Shown: one piece after another, positions 47,101-58,891 of the stretch
Layout of the letters: every line of letters begins with the position of its first letter
Numbering within the stretch: position 1 is the first letter of the stretch
DNA from: Erigeron canadensis
Taxonomy: Eukaryota > Streptophyta > Magnoliopsida > Asterales > Asteraceae
NCBI RefSeq assembly: GCF_010389155.1
Contig: NC_057769.1
Span: forward strand, 17,050,735-17,114,734
Direction: 5' to 3'
DNA length: 64,000 nucleotides
Translations under genes and position numbers: made by a program
The notes under the pieces: generated by a model
The model's input: only the letters and a program-made list of their open reading frames with translations
Databases searched by the model: none
What the model was told of the DNA's origin: nothing

Positions 47101-50100
47101 TCATCTTCTTCATCTCACTCTCGTGATGTGAATCTACTCACTGTCGAGTATGTTCCATCCGAAAATGTTTCTCATGCTGTTGGTGCCCCCATGAATTCAA
47201 AATTAATAAAATTAAATCCAAACAATCCAAGGGCATCTCTTCAAGGGCATCAGGCCGCTGATTCTCTCATTGGGAAAATCCAATCCTTCCTTCGGGATTC
47301 TCCCCTCAGCGATGCTTTTTCTTTGAACCCAAACAAGTTGTTTCATGACTACTTGTGCGAGTTCTGGTACACGGCGTCCAATTGATGACTGCTCATCCAT
47401 CTCCTTCACTTTAAAGGATGGGTCAGTCCCGTGTACCAGCACCACTGAGACATTGAGGGAGGCCCTTAACCTCAATTACTGGAGACAAGATGAGAGTCCA
47501 GTGGTGATTTCTCCTAATATCAACTTCCGTCAGGTCTTCCTTGACATGGGTAATAAAGAAGTCTTGGAGGGAGGTGTACTGATGACCAACGTATCAATTA
47601 CTATGAGAGGGCTTTCACCATTCTAGAGGTACTTCATGGTCCATTTGGTAGAAAGTTTAGGTGGGAGTTCTGGTGGTTTGGACCAGATAAACTCTTTCCA
47701 GGCAGAAATGGCATACTGCTTGTGGAATGGACTAAGGGTGGACTTCGCAAACATCTTGTTCAGAAGCTTCGTGTTTAAATTAAAAGGCAACAGGGGTCCT
47801 TGTATCCCATTTTCGCGATTTCTATCTCTTTGTTTCATACTAATTCTGGGCAGAGAAGAATACAACAACACGCAATCATTATACTCTGTGCCAGAATTAT
47901 TGAGAAATCTGGACAACCTTGTGTCCATGTCTGATGAAGTCCAGATTTCTCCGAGAATGCTACTGGCATTCTCTAAAACTGATGCACCACCACCAGGTGA
48001 GTCAGAAAGACAACTAGGCGGGCCTCAAAATAATGATGGACCCACCAGTTCGTCTGCAGATGCTGTGACTGTTGCAGAACCTGGAGATCTCCCCTCAGGC
48101 ATCCCGGCGGTTCCAAAGGCAAGAAGATCTACCAAAAGTAGAAGAGGATCTAGATCAGAACTTGCTATATCTGACCAGTCACAGCTAGTGATCGTGGTCT
48201 CTGAATCACAAGCCCATGATATTGCAACTGAGGAAAGAGCAGTTGTAGTTGAGGCTCCAGTTAACTCTATTCAGGGTGAAGATGCTTCGGCAACGAATCC
48301 TATAACTGATGAAACCATTGAGGAAACTCAAACTGGTCATCAAGAGTTCGAACAACTTGTTCAGCCACCCCCAACATTTATGGATCTTGGCATAAATGAG
48401 GGCGAGTTTCAGCTTGAATCTTTGGATTCATCTGAGACTGTATCTGACTAGGAGATGGCTGATGCAACTGTACTTGATCAGCTCCCTTTTCTCCTTGGTC
48501 AGCCCCAAGAACCACAAGTTTCAATTTCACCACTTGACTTCTCCTCCTTACAAGAAATTCCAACATTCGCCTCTCGACAACTACTTTCATCCATGAATGT
48601 GCCTAGAAATAGACACATTCTTACACCACCGTCGCCGACGTTCACACCTGAGCATTCTCAGCATGAACGTCACATTGAATCTCTCCCCCTTCCTTCTTCA
48701 ACAACTTCTATTCCTTCAGCTGGTGCAACAACAACTGGAGAACCTTCACTTAATGTACCTCCTCCAGTTGTATTTGTTGCATTCCAAGCAGGTTCAGTGG
48801 CACCTTCCCCTCCGTCACTGGATAGCCAGTTCGTGTCTTTCCAAACCGATATCTCAAACCTTTTAACAAGGGTGGAGGATATTCAGAAGACACTGGACAA
48901 GAATACCAAGTCCCTCTCCAAATACCACAAGGATCATATTACCAATGTAAGGGTGGTTGATTTGGGGATTAACAAGTTCTCTGGCAATGAGGACATGGTA
49001 TTCAGGAAGCTCAACGAGTTGGTCATCAGCTGCAATTCACTGACTACTTCTTTAAAGGAAGCTTTTGACTTAACTCAATCAAAGGTACACACATCCATCA
49101 CCAACCTGCTGAATAATACTGTCAGATCATCAGAGGTTGAGTTGAAAGAATTAGAAAGACAGGTCAAATTGCTTGTTGACAAACCTGGTCTGGATGTTGT
49201 TGAGCTTGGCAACCAGTTGGCCACGTCAGTTGGTCAGAAAATTGAAAATACCTTGGCTGAAAGGGAAAATAATTTGATAGAAAGGGTGATATCTGAGATC
49301 ACCAAGACTGCAGCGCCCCAGGTTGATCTCACCCCCATAACATCTGAGACCAATCAGTTGAGGTGCAGTCTGGATACATTAGCCAACAAGGTATCTGATC
49401 ACACTATTGCAATTGAAAAACTGACCACTGAAGCTGGCAAAGAAAAGGAAAAAGAAGTTGAAAAGGAAGTACCGGCAACTGGGCTCTCTCCAGATGATTT
49501 AAATATACTTCAAGCAATCCAAAAGAGTCAAGAAACCACTTGTGGAAATGTCATGACTCAATCTCAAGAGATTAATCATCTGTGGAGGACAGTTCGCATC
49601 TTATGTGGAGTCTTCAAAGAGTGCAAGAACATGCAATCGTGGCAGCCTCTAGATTGCTTGCCCTCCACTCATGCCAATTTTGAAGCTATTAGGCAAGGAC
49701 TAGATGCTTCCAAGGGGGAAAGGTCTGTTCGTATCCCTCGCACTCTGGTTGAAGCTTCAGGTTCAGGGAAGGAGATGGTTGTTGCTACCAGTACTGAGGC
49801 TGGTGAGCAGGTTATTGAATATTTTGATGATGTGGTTGATAGGGGGAACGTGGATAAGGGAAAGGCCATTGCAACTGATGACTTTAAGAAACCTACCGCT
49901 GATGCACCTATTTTGGAAACTGGCAATGTTGACCAATTGCCTCCAGTTACCAATTGCCAATCAGTTTGAATTAAGAAAAAATCTTCCAACCCTTCTTGTT
50001 GATGTAACTGACGCACAACTCCTGGCTTGCAACTGTTGGAATATAAGAAAATAAAAGAAGATCCAAGGATTGTCAATGCCCTGAAGGAAATGCTTGAAGT

Positions 50101-50731
50101 AGAACTGGACAAACACTACCAAGACGATGAAGCTGGTCTTGATGCCAAGTGTTTGAATGTATCAGTGGAAAAGGCTAAAGAGATAAGGTCAGAAGGGATT
50201 CTCAAATGGATTGAACAAGTTAAGAAGGTGGCCAACAAAGTATTAACTCCACCCAAGTCCAAAGGAAGAAAACAGAAAGCCTTATCAAGAGATGCATATC
50301 TAAGGACTTGGGTAGAACCATCTGAACCCACAACTGATGATATTCGAGCTGCTACTCACAAACGGAGCACATACTTATCTGATGTACAGCGTCAAAGGCA
50401 CAATAAAGGTAAGATCACTGATGTGAAAGTATCAATCAAACTTGGTGCCAAACATTTTGTTGTTGAGGTTCAATACTTTGGTGGACCCAAAAGAACAACT
50501 GAGAACCCTGATGTCCATCAGTATGGTCATTCAGAGCATGTGGAGATGTTGAACTTGCTAGAGAGTAGGCAGCGAAAGAACAAGGTTGAAAAAGGCTGGG
50601 AATATGTATTGCAAAATCTGATCAAGGTCAAGGAAAACATTGAAGAAAGATTAGGCCTTGATCTTGAAGACAAACAGCCAATCTCATCTGTTGCCAAGAG
50701 AAGGAAAACTGGGGAAGGGCCATCTGTTTAA
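47101..50731 (+). pseudogene. Element A extra 3' gene
   Basis: No ATG is seen where B and D have one; the similarity starts near 47128. The N-terminal domain has HDYLCEFWYTA, a frame change near 47380, NLNYWRQDE, and GLDQINSFQAEMAYCLW..VDFANILF. TAG codons at 47624 and 48449 interrupt one frame that otherwise runs to 49969. This is followed by a Ser/Pro-rich part and a coiled coil (about 48840-49450) clearly alignable with B (ELVISCNSLTTSLKEAFDLT; B: ELVSSCNGLSRAIGEAFKLT). After further frame changes near 49970-50030 comes the C-terminal segment with VHQYGHSEHVEMLNLLESR and a basic end KRRKTGEG. Function unknown. Confidence 0.76.
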
Positions 50732-51004
50732 GTTTTCCTTCTATCTATCTGCTTGTAATTTTATTTACTTTCTTGTAACTTCATTATAAAATTGTGTATA
50801 TACAAGTTGCCAGATTGTAATTCACAAGTTAGATAACTGATAAGATCTACAAACAATTAAAATTAAATCCAAGGCATTTGATGATCTATAAAAATGTCTT
50901 AGAAACTTAATAGGTTTTATCAAGCTCAAGTATTTCAAACTTACACTTGTATAGAAACAAGTTTGAAAATACTTGGCAATATTTCTAGACAATTAGGGGG
51001 AAGT
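50732..51004 (+). other. Element A 3' non-coding end and polypurine tract
   Basis: AT-rich, no protein. Ends in the purine tract AGGGGGAAG directly before the 3' LTR, the expected primer for plus-strand DNA synthesis. Confidence 0.7.
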
Positions 51005-51979
51005 TGCTAGGTCCAGTTTTGTTGAAAATTGGATTTTTCCAGTTACATCTGGAGAGCATGAAGAATTGTCCAAAATATTTGAAGTCCAGTTGCAATGTAC
51101 AGTTTATGCAACTGCTGACTTCCTCCAGTTGAGATCTAAAGACATATACCTGAAGATATTCCAATTGAAGTCGAAGACAACAAATGGAAGAAAGAGAATG
51201 GAAATGGCAGCGAATCCCAGTTAACATTCTACCAGATCAATAAACTGGAGAATCCTCCAGTGTAAATGCCTTTACAAAGCTTTACACTGATTACGAGGAG
51301 GACCTTTTAGACTACATCCTTTTAACCGGACAATAATCTTGTCTGTGGATAAAAGTGCAAAGATGTAGAGTGGTTGAATAAAGTAACCTTTTGTCTTACT
51401 TTATTTAGCACACACAAAGAATTATTTACTAATACTTTTGTGTGCTGTCAACCATATTTGTACGTCGAAGTTGAGATCCCAATGCTCATACTTCGACTAT
51501 AAATAGAGGTCCTTGCCCAAGCATTTCAAAAGCTTTGCAAACACATACATTCTGCAATATTGGTGAACTTGTGCAATATTCTCTCAATCGTAAAAAGGAA
51601 CATTTCACAACTTTAAGTGCTTCGATTGTTAGGAGAATTTTGCAAGTATAGATCAATTGTATTTCATAGGTTGTTAGGATATTTACATCTTTGTATTATC
51701 TTGGTTCCGCAACAACCATGTATTTTATTTAACAATCAATAAATAAAATACGCTTGAAAATTACATATTGTCTCACCATATTTTCTTACTTGTCAGTTAC
51801 ATTATTGCATTGTATTTACTTATTCTGCCTGTCACCTTAATAAGTAACATTCCAGTTAACCTGGTACACTACTCACTCTAAACTGGTCACGTCCAGATTA
51901 AGTGATAGTGTTGCAAAGTACTCTCAGCATTGACATAGAGGTGTCTTCAACACCCATCTAGTATTGGTTGGGACTTACA
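51005..51979 (+). repeat. Element A 3' LTR
   Basis: 975 bp, matching 17234-18207 with a few percent substitutions concentrated in the first 270 bp. Contains the same TATA box and TTCCGCAACAACC block. Confidence 0.88.
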
Positions 51980-52810
51980 AACAACATTCAATCCAAGTCT
52001 AAGAGGAGGATTGAAGATAGAAGATCAAGTTGTTGGTGGAAGACAGCTTGGAAACATTTAGACAGATTTGCTCTTGACAAACGAGCAATCTATGTCTGAC
52101 AATCAAGTGAAGATTACAACCTGGATTTATTGATGAAGACGTATGACGTGACAAGGAAGATTCCTAAAATCTAGGTTGGTGGTTTATTTACATATGCGTG
52201 TCCATACTCTCATTGGAAGATCAAAATATCGTGCTGCAGGTTTGGGACCACAAGTACGATGAGGGCACGTTCTAATATTCCATTGATCGTCCAACAAAAT
52301 TCTTATACGTGGCATATTTGGACACCAAGAGAGACTGAAGGTTTCGCCTATAAAAGCTACAATCCTTGAAGGCATATGTGTGACATTCCTTTGAATCATT
52401 CTTCACTAAAGTTCTCTCTGCTCTTACACATAGCTTAGCCTGTGAGAAGACAGCTTGGGCTGCTTCTCTTGAGCAAGAACTTATTGATTGTTGTTTGTCA
52501 TTTCAAAGGGTTTTTTAGATATTGTAGGTTATCTTGTTACCGCAACAACCCTGTAATTCTTTGTATAGATTATTTCTTAATAAAGGATTACATTTGAAAA
52601 ACGAAATCTGCGTCTAAGAATGTTTATTTCTGCTTTACTGTTTTATTGATTCCTACTTTCTATATTATGTTATATATATATATATCTGAATCTCTAAAAC
52701 TACTTTCTTAAAGTTTAGCTAAGGAAAAACGAAAAGTTGTATTCACCCCCCTCTACAACTATTTGTGTACATTATACTTTGGTATTTTGTTACACCTCTG
52801 GGACTATACA
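51980..52810 (+). repeat. Element D 5' LTR, right piece
   Basis: Continues the LTR interrupted at 17233. It matches the 3' LTR from 63514 on, apart from a short deletion (GGGATTAGCAGTCAGC of the 3' copy is absent here). TATA box CCTATAAAAGC at 52347; ACCGCAACAACC near 52539; ends GGGACTATACA. Confidence 0.86.
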
Positions 52811-52827
52811 AGTGGTATCAGAGCAGG
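52811..52827 (+). other. Element D primer-binding site
   Basis: AGTGGTATCAGAGCAGG directly after the LTR, initiator-tRNA-Met type. Confidence 0.85.
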
Positions 52828-52878
52828 GGTTTAGAATTAACTTGACTTGATTCTTGCTTATTTTCCTTAAGAGTAAAG

Positions 52879-55262
52879 CATGATGTCATCAGTTGTAGAT
52901 AATGGTTCCTCTCCCCGATCACCCATGTTTGATAAAGATGATTTCAGTGGGTGGAAAGGTCATATGTCTTTATTCCTTTAATCCATTGACAACAATATGC
53001 CTGACATCCTTGTGGGTGGTCCTTATGTGCCAACATCGACTGTAGTGGTTGATGCTGTGGTTAGGGAAGGTCACCCAACCATTCCTGCCACAGTTAAATC
53101 TATAGTTAAGGAAAAAGCAGATTGGGGGGATGAGGATAGGAGATTAGCCAACTTGGACGTGAAAGCACGTAATTTCATTGTCCAAGCTGTGCCTAAAGAC
53201 ATTTACCATTCTATTAAAATGTGTTCTACTGTCATGTTTGAGGGTTGCTCTACCTCCATGGAATCTACCATTACCACTCTTACTAGGGGGTATGAGAGAT
53301 TTTTCTCTTTGAGAAATGAATCCCTGACTGACACTCATTCTCGCTTTAATGCTTTGGTAAATGATTTGACTGCTGTTGGAATAACTAAGAAAAATGAGCT
53401 GTTGAAAAGTAAATTTCTTGATTCTTTACCACCTAAATGGAATAATTACATTTTTTCTGTGAAGCTAAGTTCTGTGTATCAAGATCTCAATCTCCCTGGA
53501 CTTTTTGGTTTACTTCATAACCAAGAATGTTCAGAAGCTGAGAAATTAATTGCTATAGGTGATTCTTATAGTTAGCCTGCTAGTGCACTTGTTGCATCTA
53601 TGACTGAACACCCTAGTTCAATTTCTAATGAGATCATTCCATGTATCAATGAATCTGTACCTGTGATTTCTAACCCTAATCCTGTTTGTTCTGAATCTGA
53701 TTGTGATGAATCTGATGGTGAGGACTTAGCCAATGAAGTGGGTTAGCTGAAAGGATAAGAAGTAGATCATTCAATAAATTCAAAGGAAAAGGTAGAAGTT
53801 GGCAAGCTGATAAGACCAAGAAGCCATTTGACATGTCCAAAGTCACTTGCTACAAATGTGGTAAACCTGGACACATGGCTGGTGATTGTAGATCCAAAGA
53901 GTCTTCCCAAGCTGTGTCAACCAAAGGTGGAAAAAGTGACAAATACTCTAAGCTCACAAAATACAAGGCATTGAAAGCACAAATGACTGAGCTGCGTAAG
54001 AAAGTTGAAAAAGATGAGAAGAGTTTGATAGCCAAAGATTGGGCTGAAAGTGCTACATCCTCTGATGATGAAAAATACAAGGATGCCAAATGCTTTATGG
54101 CTAAAGAAGCTACTCAAAAGTTTGCTGAAGATCTTGTCAAAATTCAACAGCAATCTGAGTCAGCTCACAAGGCTTCTTCAAGTCAGACTGCTCCACCTAA
54201 GGTAAATATTTTTTCCAATCTGTGTGATAATGAAAAGCTTACTAGGTTAAATAGACTTGGTGATGAGGTTCTTTTGCAAAAACATTTTAATTAAGAACTG
54301 AAAATGGAAATCTCAATTTTGAAACAAGAAGTCAACTCAAAGAATTTCACCATTCAAAAACTTGAATCTGAAATAAAGGCTCAAAAACAATTAAATGCGA
54401 TTTTGGTCACTGAAGCTAAAACTTTAGAAGAAAAGTTTTTAAAAATCAAGCACATAACTGAATCATGGTGTACTGGTTCTAAAAGAGTTGCTAAATGTGT
54501 TAATGTGCAAGTTCCTCATCAAGTTCAAGCTGTTTTTGATGGTGACTATGATAGAGCTATTTGCTATTAGTGAAGTCTGTGCCATGGAACCTTGTTATCA
54601 GCCTCCTTCACCACCCAAGATACAAACCAAGGAAAAGAACTCTAAACCAATTATATGGGTTCAGAAGTCTAGTGTTGGGTTTAATGATCCGGAGAAAGTT
54701 GGTCAAACCATTGCTGAAGCTGTGTCTGAATCTGATAGGGTAATTGAATTAAAACCTGAGGAAACTCTTCATTTATCAAAACTGTCAGTTACCCAATCTA
54801 TGTCAAATTCAAAATTTAAGTCAAACAATGGTGAATCAAAAAGAGATAAAAGGAAAATTAGAGATCATAGTGTTCCAAAAGAAAAGTGCAAAATTCTGAA
54901 GAAGGAGAAGTCTGCTTCAAATGGAAATGTGTTACTAACCTAATCTGTGTCTAATCCAAACCACCTCAAATCTGACTCTGACATATAATAATGTGTAAAT
55001 ATGTTGAGTCCAGAAAAGGTAAGATTTCTAATGACACTAATTTACTTGCAAGTGTGTCTGATTCAAATATTGTTGATCAAAGTAAATTAAGGTCTGAATG
55101 TAAGAAATCTGGAATAGGCTAAGGTTTTGTTCAAAAGGAAACTCTAAATGTTGCAAGAAAGAATTTCAAATCTGGCAAGGGTCAGCTTAAGCAACAATGG
55201 GTTTCTAAATGTGATAAAAATATTGGTTCTGTTTCCTAATCTGAGTCAGACCCTGAATCTTA
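52879..55262 (+). pseudogene. Element D gag, with stops and frameshifts
   Basis: Opens at the ATG at 52879 (or 52882). The capsid-like part has FSGWKGHM, a TAA at 52979-52981, MPDILVGGPYVP, ADWGDEDRRLANLDVKARNFI and WNNYIFSVKL (to 53575). After further stops comes the zinc knuckle CYKCGKPGHMAGDC (about 53848-53890) and a coiled-coil tail in several pieces to 55260. Many stops lie where A and B have codons one transition away, consistent with deamination of methylated DNA. Confidence 0.82.
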
Positions 55263-55273
55263 TTGAAAATGCA

Positions 55274-58200
55274 GGGCTATCATGATGCACATACCTGGCA
55301 CTTGGTTAGTGGGTGTTCCAAGAATATGACCGGATGTAAGTCCCTGCTATGTAGCTTTAGGACAAGCGCTGGTCCTAGTATTACAATTGGAGATGATTCC
55401 CAAGGAAGAACAGAAGGATTTGGTATTCTTTCAATGGTCCCCTTATCTTCAGAAGGGTGTCTTATGTGAATGGTTTGAAGCACAATCTGATAAGTGTGAG
55501 TCAATTGTGTGATGCGCTATGAAGTAAGATTTTGTTCTGATAAGGGTATAGTTTTGGATTTAGAAGGCAATGTGGTGTTAGTTGCAAACAGAGATGAGTC
55601 TTTATATTCATTTGACATGAGAAATCCAACTATCACAAAAGAAGTCTGTTTCATGTCAAAGACTCAAGATGAGCTAAATTGGTTGTGGCATAAGAGGCTG
55701 TCTCATATGAATTTCAAAGACATCAACAAGCTGTGCAAGAAAGAGTTGGTGTCTGGTCTTCCTATGATTAAGTATGAGAAGGACAAGCTGTGGTCCTTGT
55801 GAGAAGGGAAAGCAACACAAAGCTTCATTCAAGATATACCTGGGTTTTCTTTCTAAAGCACAAAAGTGATGCTGCTGATAGTATTATTCAGTTCATCAAG
55901 CAAGCTGAAATACTCTACAAAAGGCCTGTTAGGCAGTTAAGAAGTGACAATGGAACTGAATTCAAAAATGTCACACTTAATTCATTTTGTAGTGAAAAAG
56001 ATATTTCACAAGTCTATTCAGCAGCTGAAAGAAGAAACAAAACTCTTATTGAAGCTGCCAGATCCATGATGGCACAAAACAATGTTAAAGCTCATTTTTG
56101 GGCTGAAGTAATTCACACAGCTTGCTTCACTCAAAACAGATCTCTCATTGTGAAAAGACACCAGAAGACTTCATATGAACTTCTCACGGGGAGAAAACCA
56201 GAAATTGGTTTCTTAAGAATGTTTGGAAGTCCCTGCTTTGTCTTAAATCAAAAAGACCATCTTGGAAAATTTGATGAGAAAGCAGATGAAGGTATCCTAC
56301 TTGGATATGCCACAATGATGAAGGCCTACATAGTGTACAATAAAAGAACCAAAACTATTGAAAACTCTGTAAATGTGACAATTGATGAAGGTTGCTCCAA
56401 GCCAGACTGCTCTCTACTTGAAGATGACAATATTAATTTTGAAGAACTGGCTGTTCACGAAAATGAGCCTCCCTCTAATCCACCAGTTGAAGATAAGAAT
56501 TCTCAAACTCAAGGGGAGCAAATAATTGTAGAAGAAAAGTTACCAATTTTTGAAAATGTGCAAGTTGATCCTTCTCCTCAAGAAATTATTCCAGTGAATG
56601 ACTCCCAAGCTGACTTTGTTCCATCAACTTCAATCCAAGCTGATCATTTAATTCCTCAAAATGATCAAGCTGGAACAACTAATGTGAGTAAGCCCATTGT
56701 CCAAGAATCAAATAATGCCCATCATGTAACTAAACGGACAAGGAGTCATATAATCAACTAAATCAATGGTGATCCATTATCTGGTGTAAAAACAAAAAGA
56801 AAGGCAACAGGCGATTTCTGCATGTTTGTCAATTTTGTTAGTGAAATGGAGCCAACTGATGTTGCTGAGGCTCTGTTAGATCCCTCTTGGGTAAATGCAA
56901 TGCAAGATGAACTAACATAGTTTGAGAGAAACAAGGTTTGGGAACTTGTTCCAAGACCTCATCATTCTAAGACTGTGATTGGAACCAAGTGGGTCTACAG
57001 AAATAAAATGGATGAAAGAGGAGTTGTGACCAGAAACAAAGCAAGATTAGTAGCTCTTGGATACAGACAAGAAGATGGAATTGATTATGATGAAACCTTT
57101 GCTCCTGTAGCAAGACTGGAAGCCATCAGAATGTTCTTGGCTTATTCTGCTCACAAGGGATTTAAGGTTAATCAAATGGATGTGAAAAGTGCATTTCTAA
57201 ATGGGAATTTGGAAGAAGAAGTCTATGTTGAACAACCTCCAGGTTTGAAAGTTCAAAGTTTCCTAATCATGTGTTTAAGCTTGACAAGGCTCTCTATGGT
57301 CTCAAACAAGCTCCAAGAGCATGGTATGATACTTTGTCCAAATTTCTACTAGAAAATAAATTCAAAAGAGGTAATGTTGACAAGACTTTATTTGTGAGAA
57401 AATATAATGGTGATATTCTACTTGTACAAATTTATGTAGTTGACATAATTTTTGGTTCTAACAGTGAAAGACTTTGCAAAAAGTTCTCTGAATTGATGTC
57501 TAAAAAGTATGAGATGAGCATGATGGGAGAACTTAACTATTTTCTTGGTTTACAAGTTAAACAGACTAAAAATGGTATTTTCATTAATCAAGGAAAATAT
57601 GTTAATGATCTATTGAACAAATTTGGTTTTAGTGATTGCTCTCCTATGAAAACTCCTATGGGGACTGGTGATAAGCTGAGGGAAGATAAAAGTGGCAAAC
57701 CCACTGATATTACAGCTTATTGGGGTATGATAGGCTCTCTACTTTACTTGACTGCTAGTAGACCAGATATTATGTTTGCTACATGTCTATGTGCAAGATA
57801 TCATGCTAATCCTAAAGAATCACATCTTAAAGCTGTGAAGAGAATCTTTAGATACCTTAAGGGTTGTCCCAATCTAGGTCTTTGGTATCCCAAAAACTCT
57901 GGATTTAATCTAATTGGCTATTCAGATTCTGACTTTGCAGGATGCAAGATTGATAGAAAAAGTACTTTTGGAGCTTGTCAATTGCTTGGCAACAGACTTG
58001 TAAGCTGGTCTAGTAAGAAGCAACATTCAGTTTCCATCTCCACTGCAGAAGTTGAATATGTTGCTGCAGGGAGTAATTGTTCACAAGTTTTGTGGATGCA
58101 ATTTCAACTTCAAGACTATGGTGTGACTGCCTTAAAAACTCCAATATTTTGTGACAATACAAGTGCCATAGCAATCTCCAACAATCCTGTACTTCATTCT

Positions 58201-58368
58201 AGGACCAAGCGCATCGATATCAGATATCATTTCATGAGAGATCATGTGATGAAGGAAGATGTTGAACTGCATTTCATTCCTACTAAAAGTCAGCTTGCTG
58301 ACTTGTTCACCAAGCCTTTGGATGAAAACAGGTTCAATTATCTACTGAGAATAAGCTGGGTATGCTAA
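55274..58368 (+). pseudogene. Element D pol: PR, INT, RT, RNaseH, degraded
   Basis: The protease reads HLVSGCSKNMTG, with the catalytic Asp replaced by Val. GAG-pre-integrase has WLWHKRLSHMN. About 60 residues with the first integrase Asp are deleted near 55840; SDNGTEF remains, and the QNG part of the third motif is missing just before ERRNKTLIEAARSMM. RT has [28 protein letters not shown], a frameshift near 57260 and YVVD in place of YVDD (near 57436). RNaseH keeps GYSDSDFAG and HFIPTKSQLADLFTKPL, with VEYVAA in place of AEYVAA. Inactive. Confidence 0.86.
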
Positions 58369-58891
58369 ATATGTAAAAGGCAGTGTAATAAGCAATGGTA
58401 AATTCAACCCCTTTGAATTTTGATAAAGTTTTAAGGGCAAGCTGTGTTTGACACAGACTACCTGTATTTACTTGGTTAAAATCAAGTTAAAATGGGTAAG
58501 CTGAGTCTGACCCAGCTTGTGAGTTGTTTTTATGATTAAATATCTCAGTGCGTTTTATTATTTAGATTATTTAATTTAGTTTAACTTATTTATCCTTTTT
58601 CTGGTGAATGAGTGAGTGACACGTGTGGAGGCAACAGACTCTTACTGTATAAGTACCCTCCACTAGCTGTTTTCACCCAATCACATTAGTTCTCTCTCTT
58701 CCCTCCAAAAGGTTATTTTAAATATATATTTATTTTATCCGAATATATATATATATATACTCATTTTAACCTAAATCCTAAATCAATTGCATTTTTACTT
58801 CGTACTTTTTTATTTTTCTCCAATCTATTTTCTGTTCCATTGAAATTAATTCAATCTTTTATAATATTTTCTTCAGTTATAATTATAATAA
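58369..58891 (+). promoter_or_regulatory. Spacer between pol and 3' gene of D
   Basis: Non-coding. A TATA-like GTATAAGTACCC lies at 58648 and an AT-repeat at 58720-58760, followed by a T/C-rich leader before the ATG at 58892. Similar in position to the spacers of A and B. Confidence 0.38.

Larger units (their letters stand above)
17234..51979 (+). mobile_element. Element A: Ty1/copia (Sirevirus-like) retrotransposon nested in D's 5' LTR
   Basis: LTRs at 17234-18207 and 51005-51979 (TGTTAGGTCTAG / TGCTAGGTCCAG to GGGACTTACA). Target duplication AACAG (17229-17233) and AACAA (51980-51984), the latter matching the uninterrupted D LTR at the window end. Primer site TGGTATCAGAG at 18210; purine tract AGGGGGAAG before the 3' LTR. 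Genes: gag (split by element B), pol and a downstream extra gene. LTR divergence is a few percent by eye, highest in the first 270 bp. Stops, frameshifts and an integrase deletion make it inactive. Confidence 0.87.

Noticed and set aside
18665..51979. One very large retroelement covering 17-52 kb
   Set aside because: Opposite orientations, three separate LTR pairs, and interrupted genes that resume on the far side show nested insertions.
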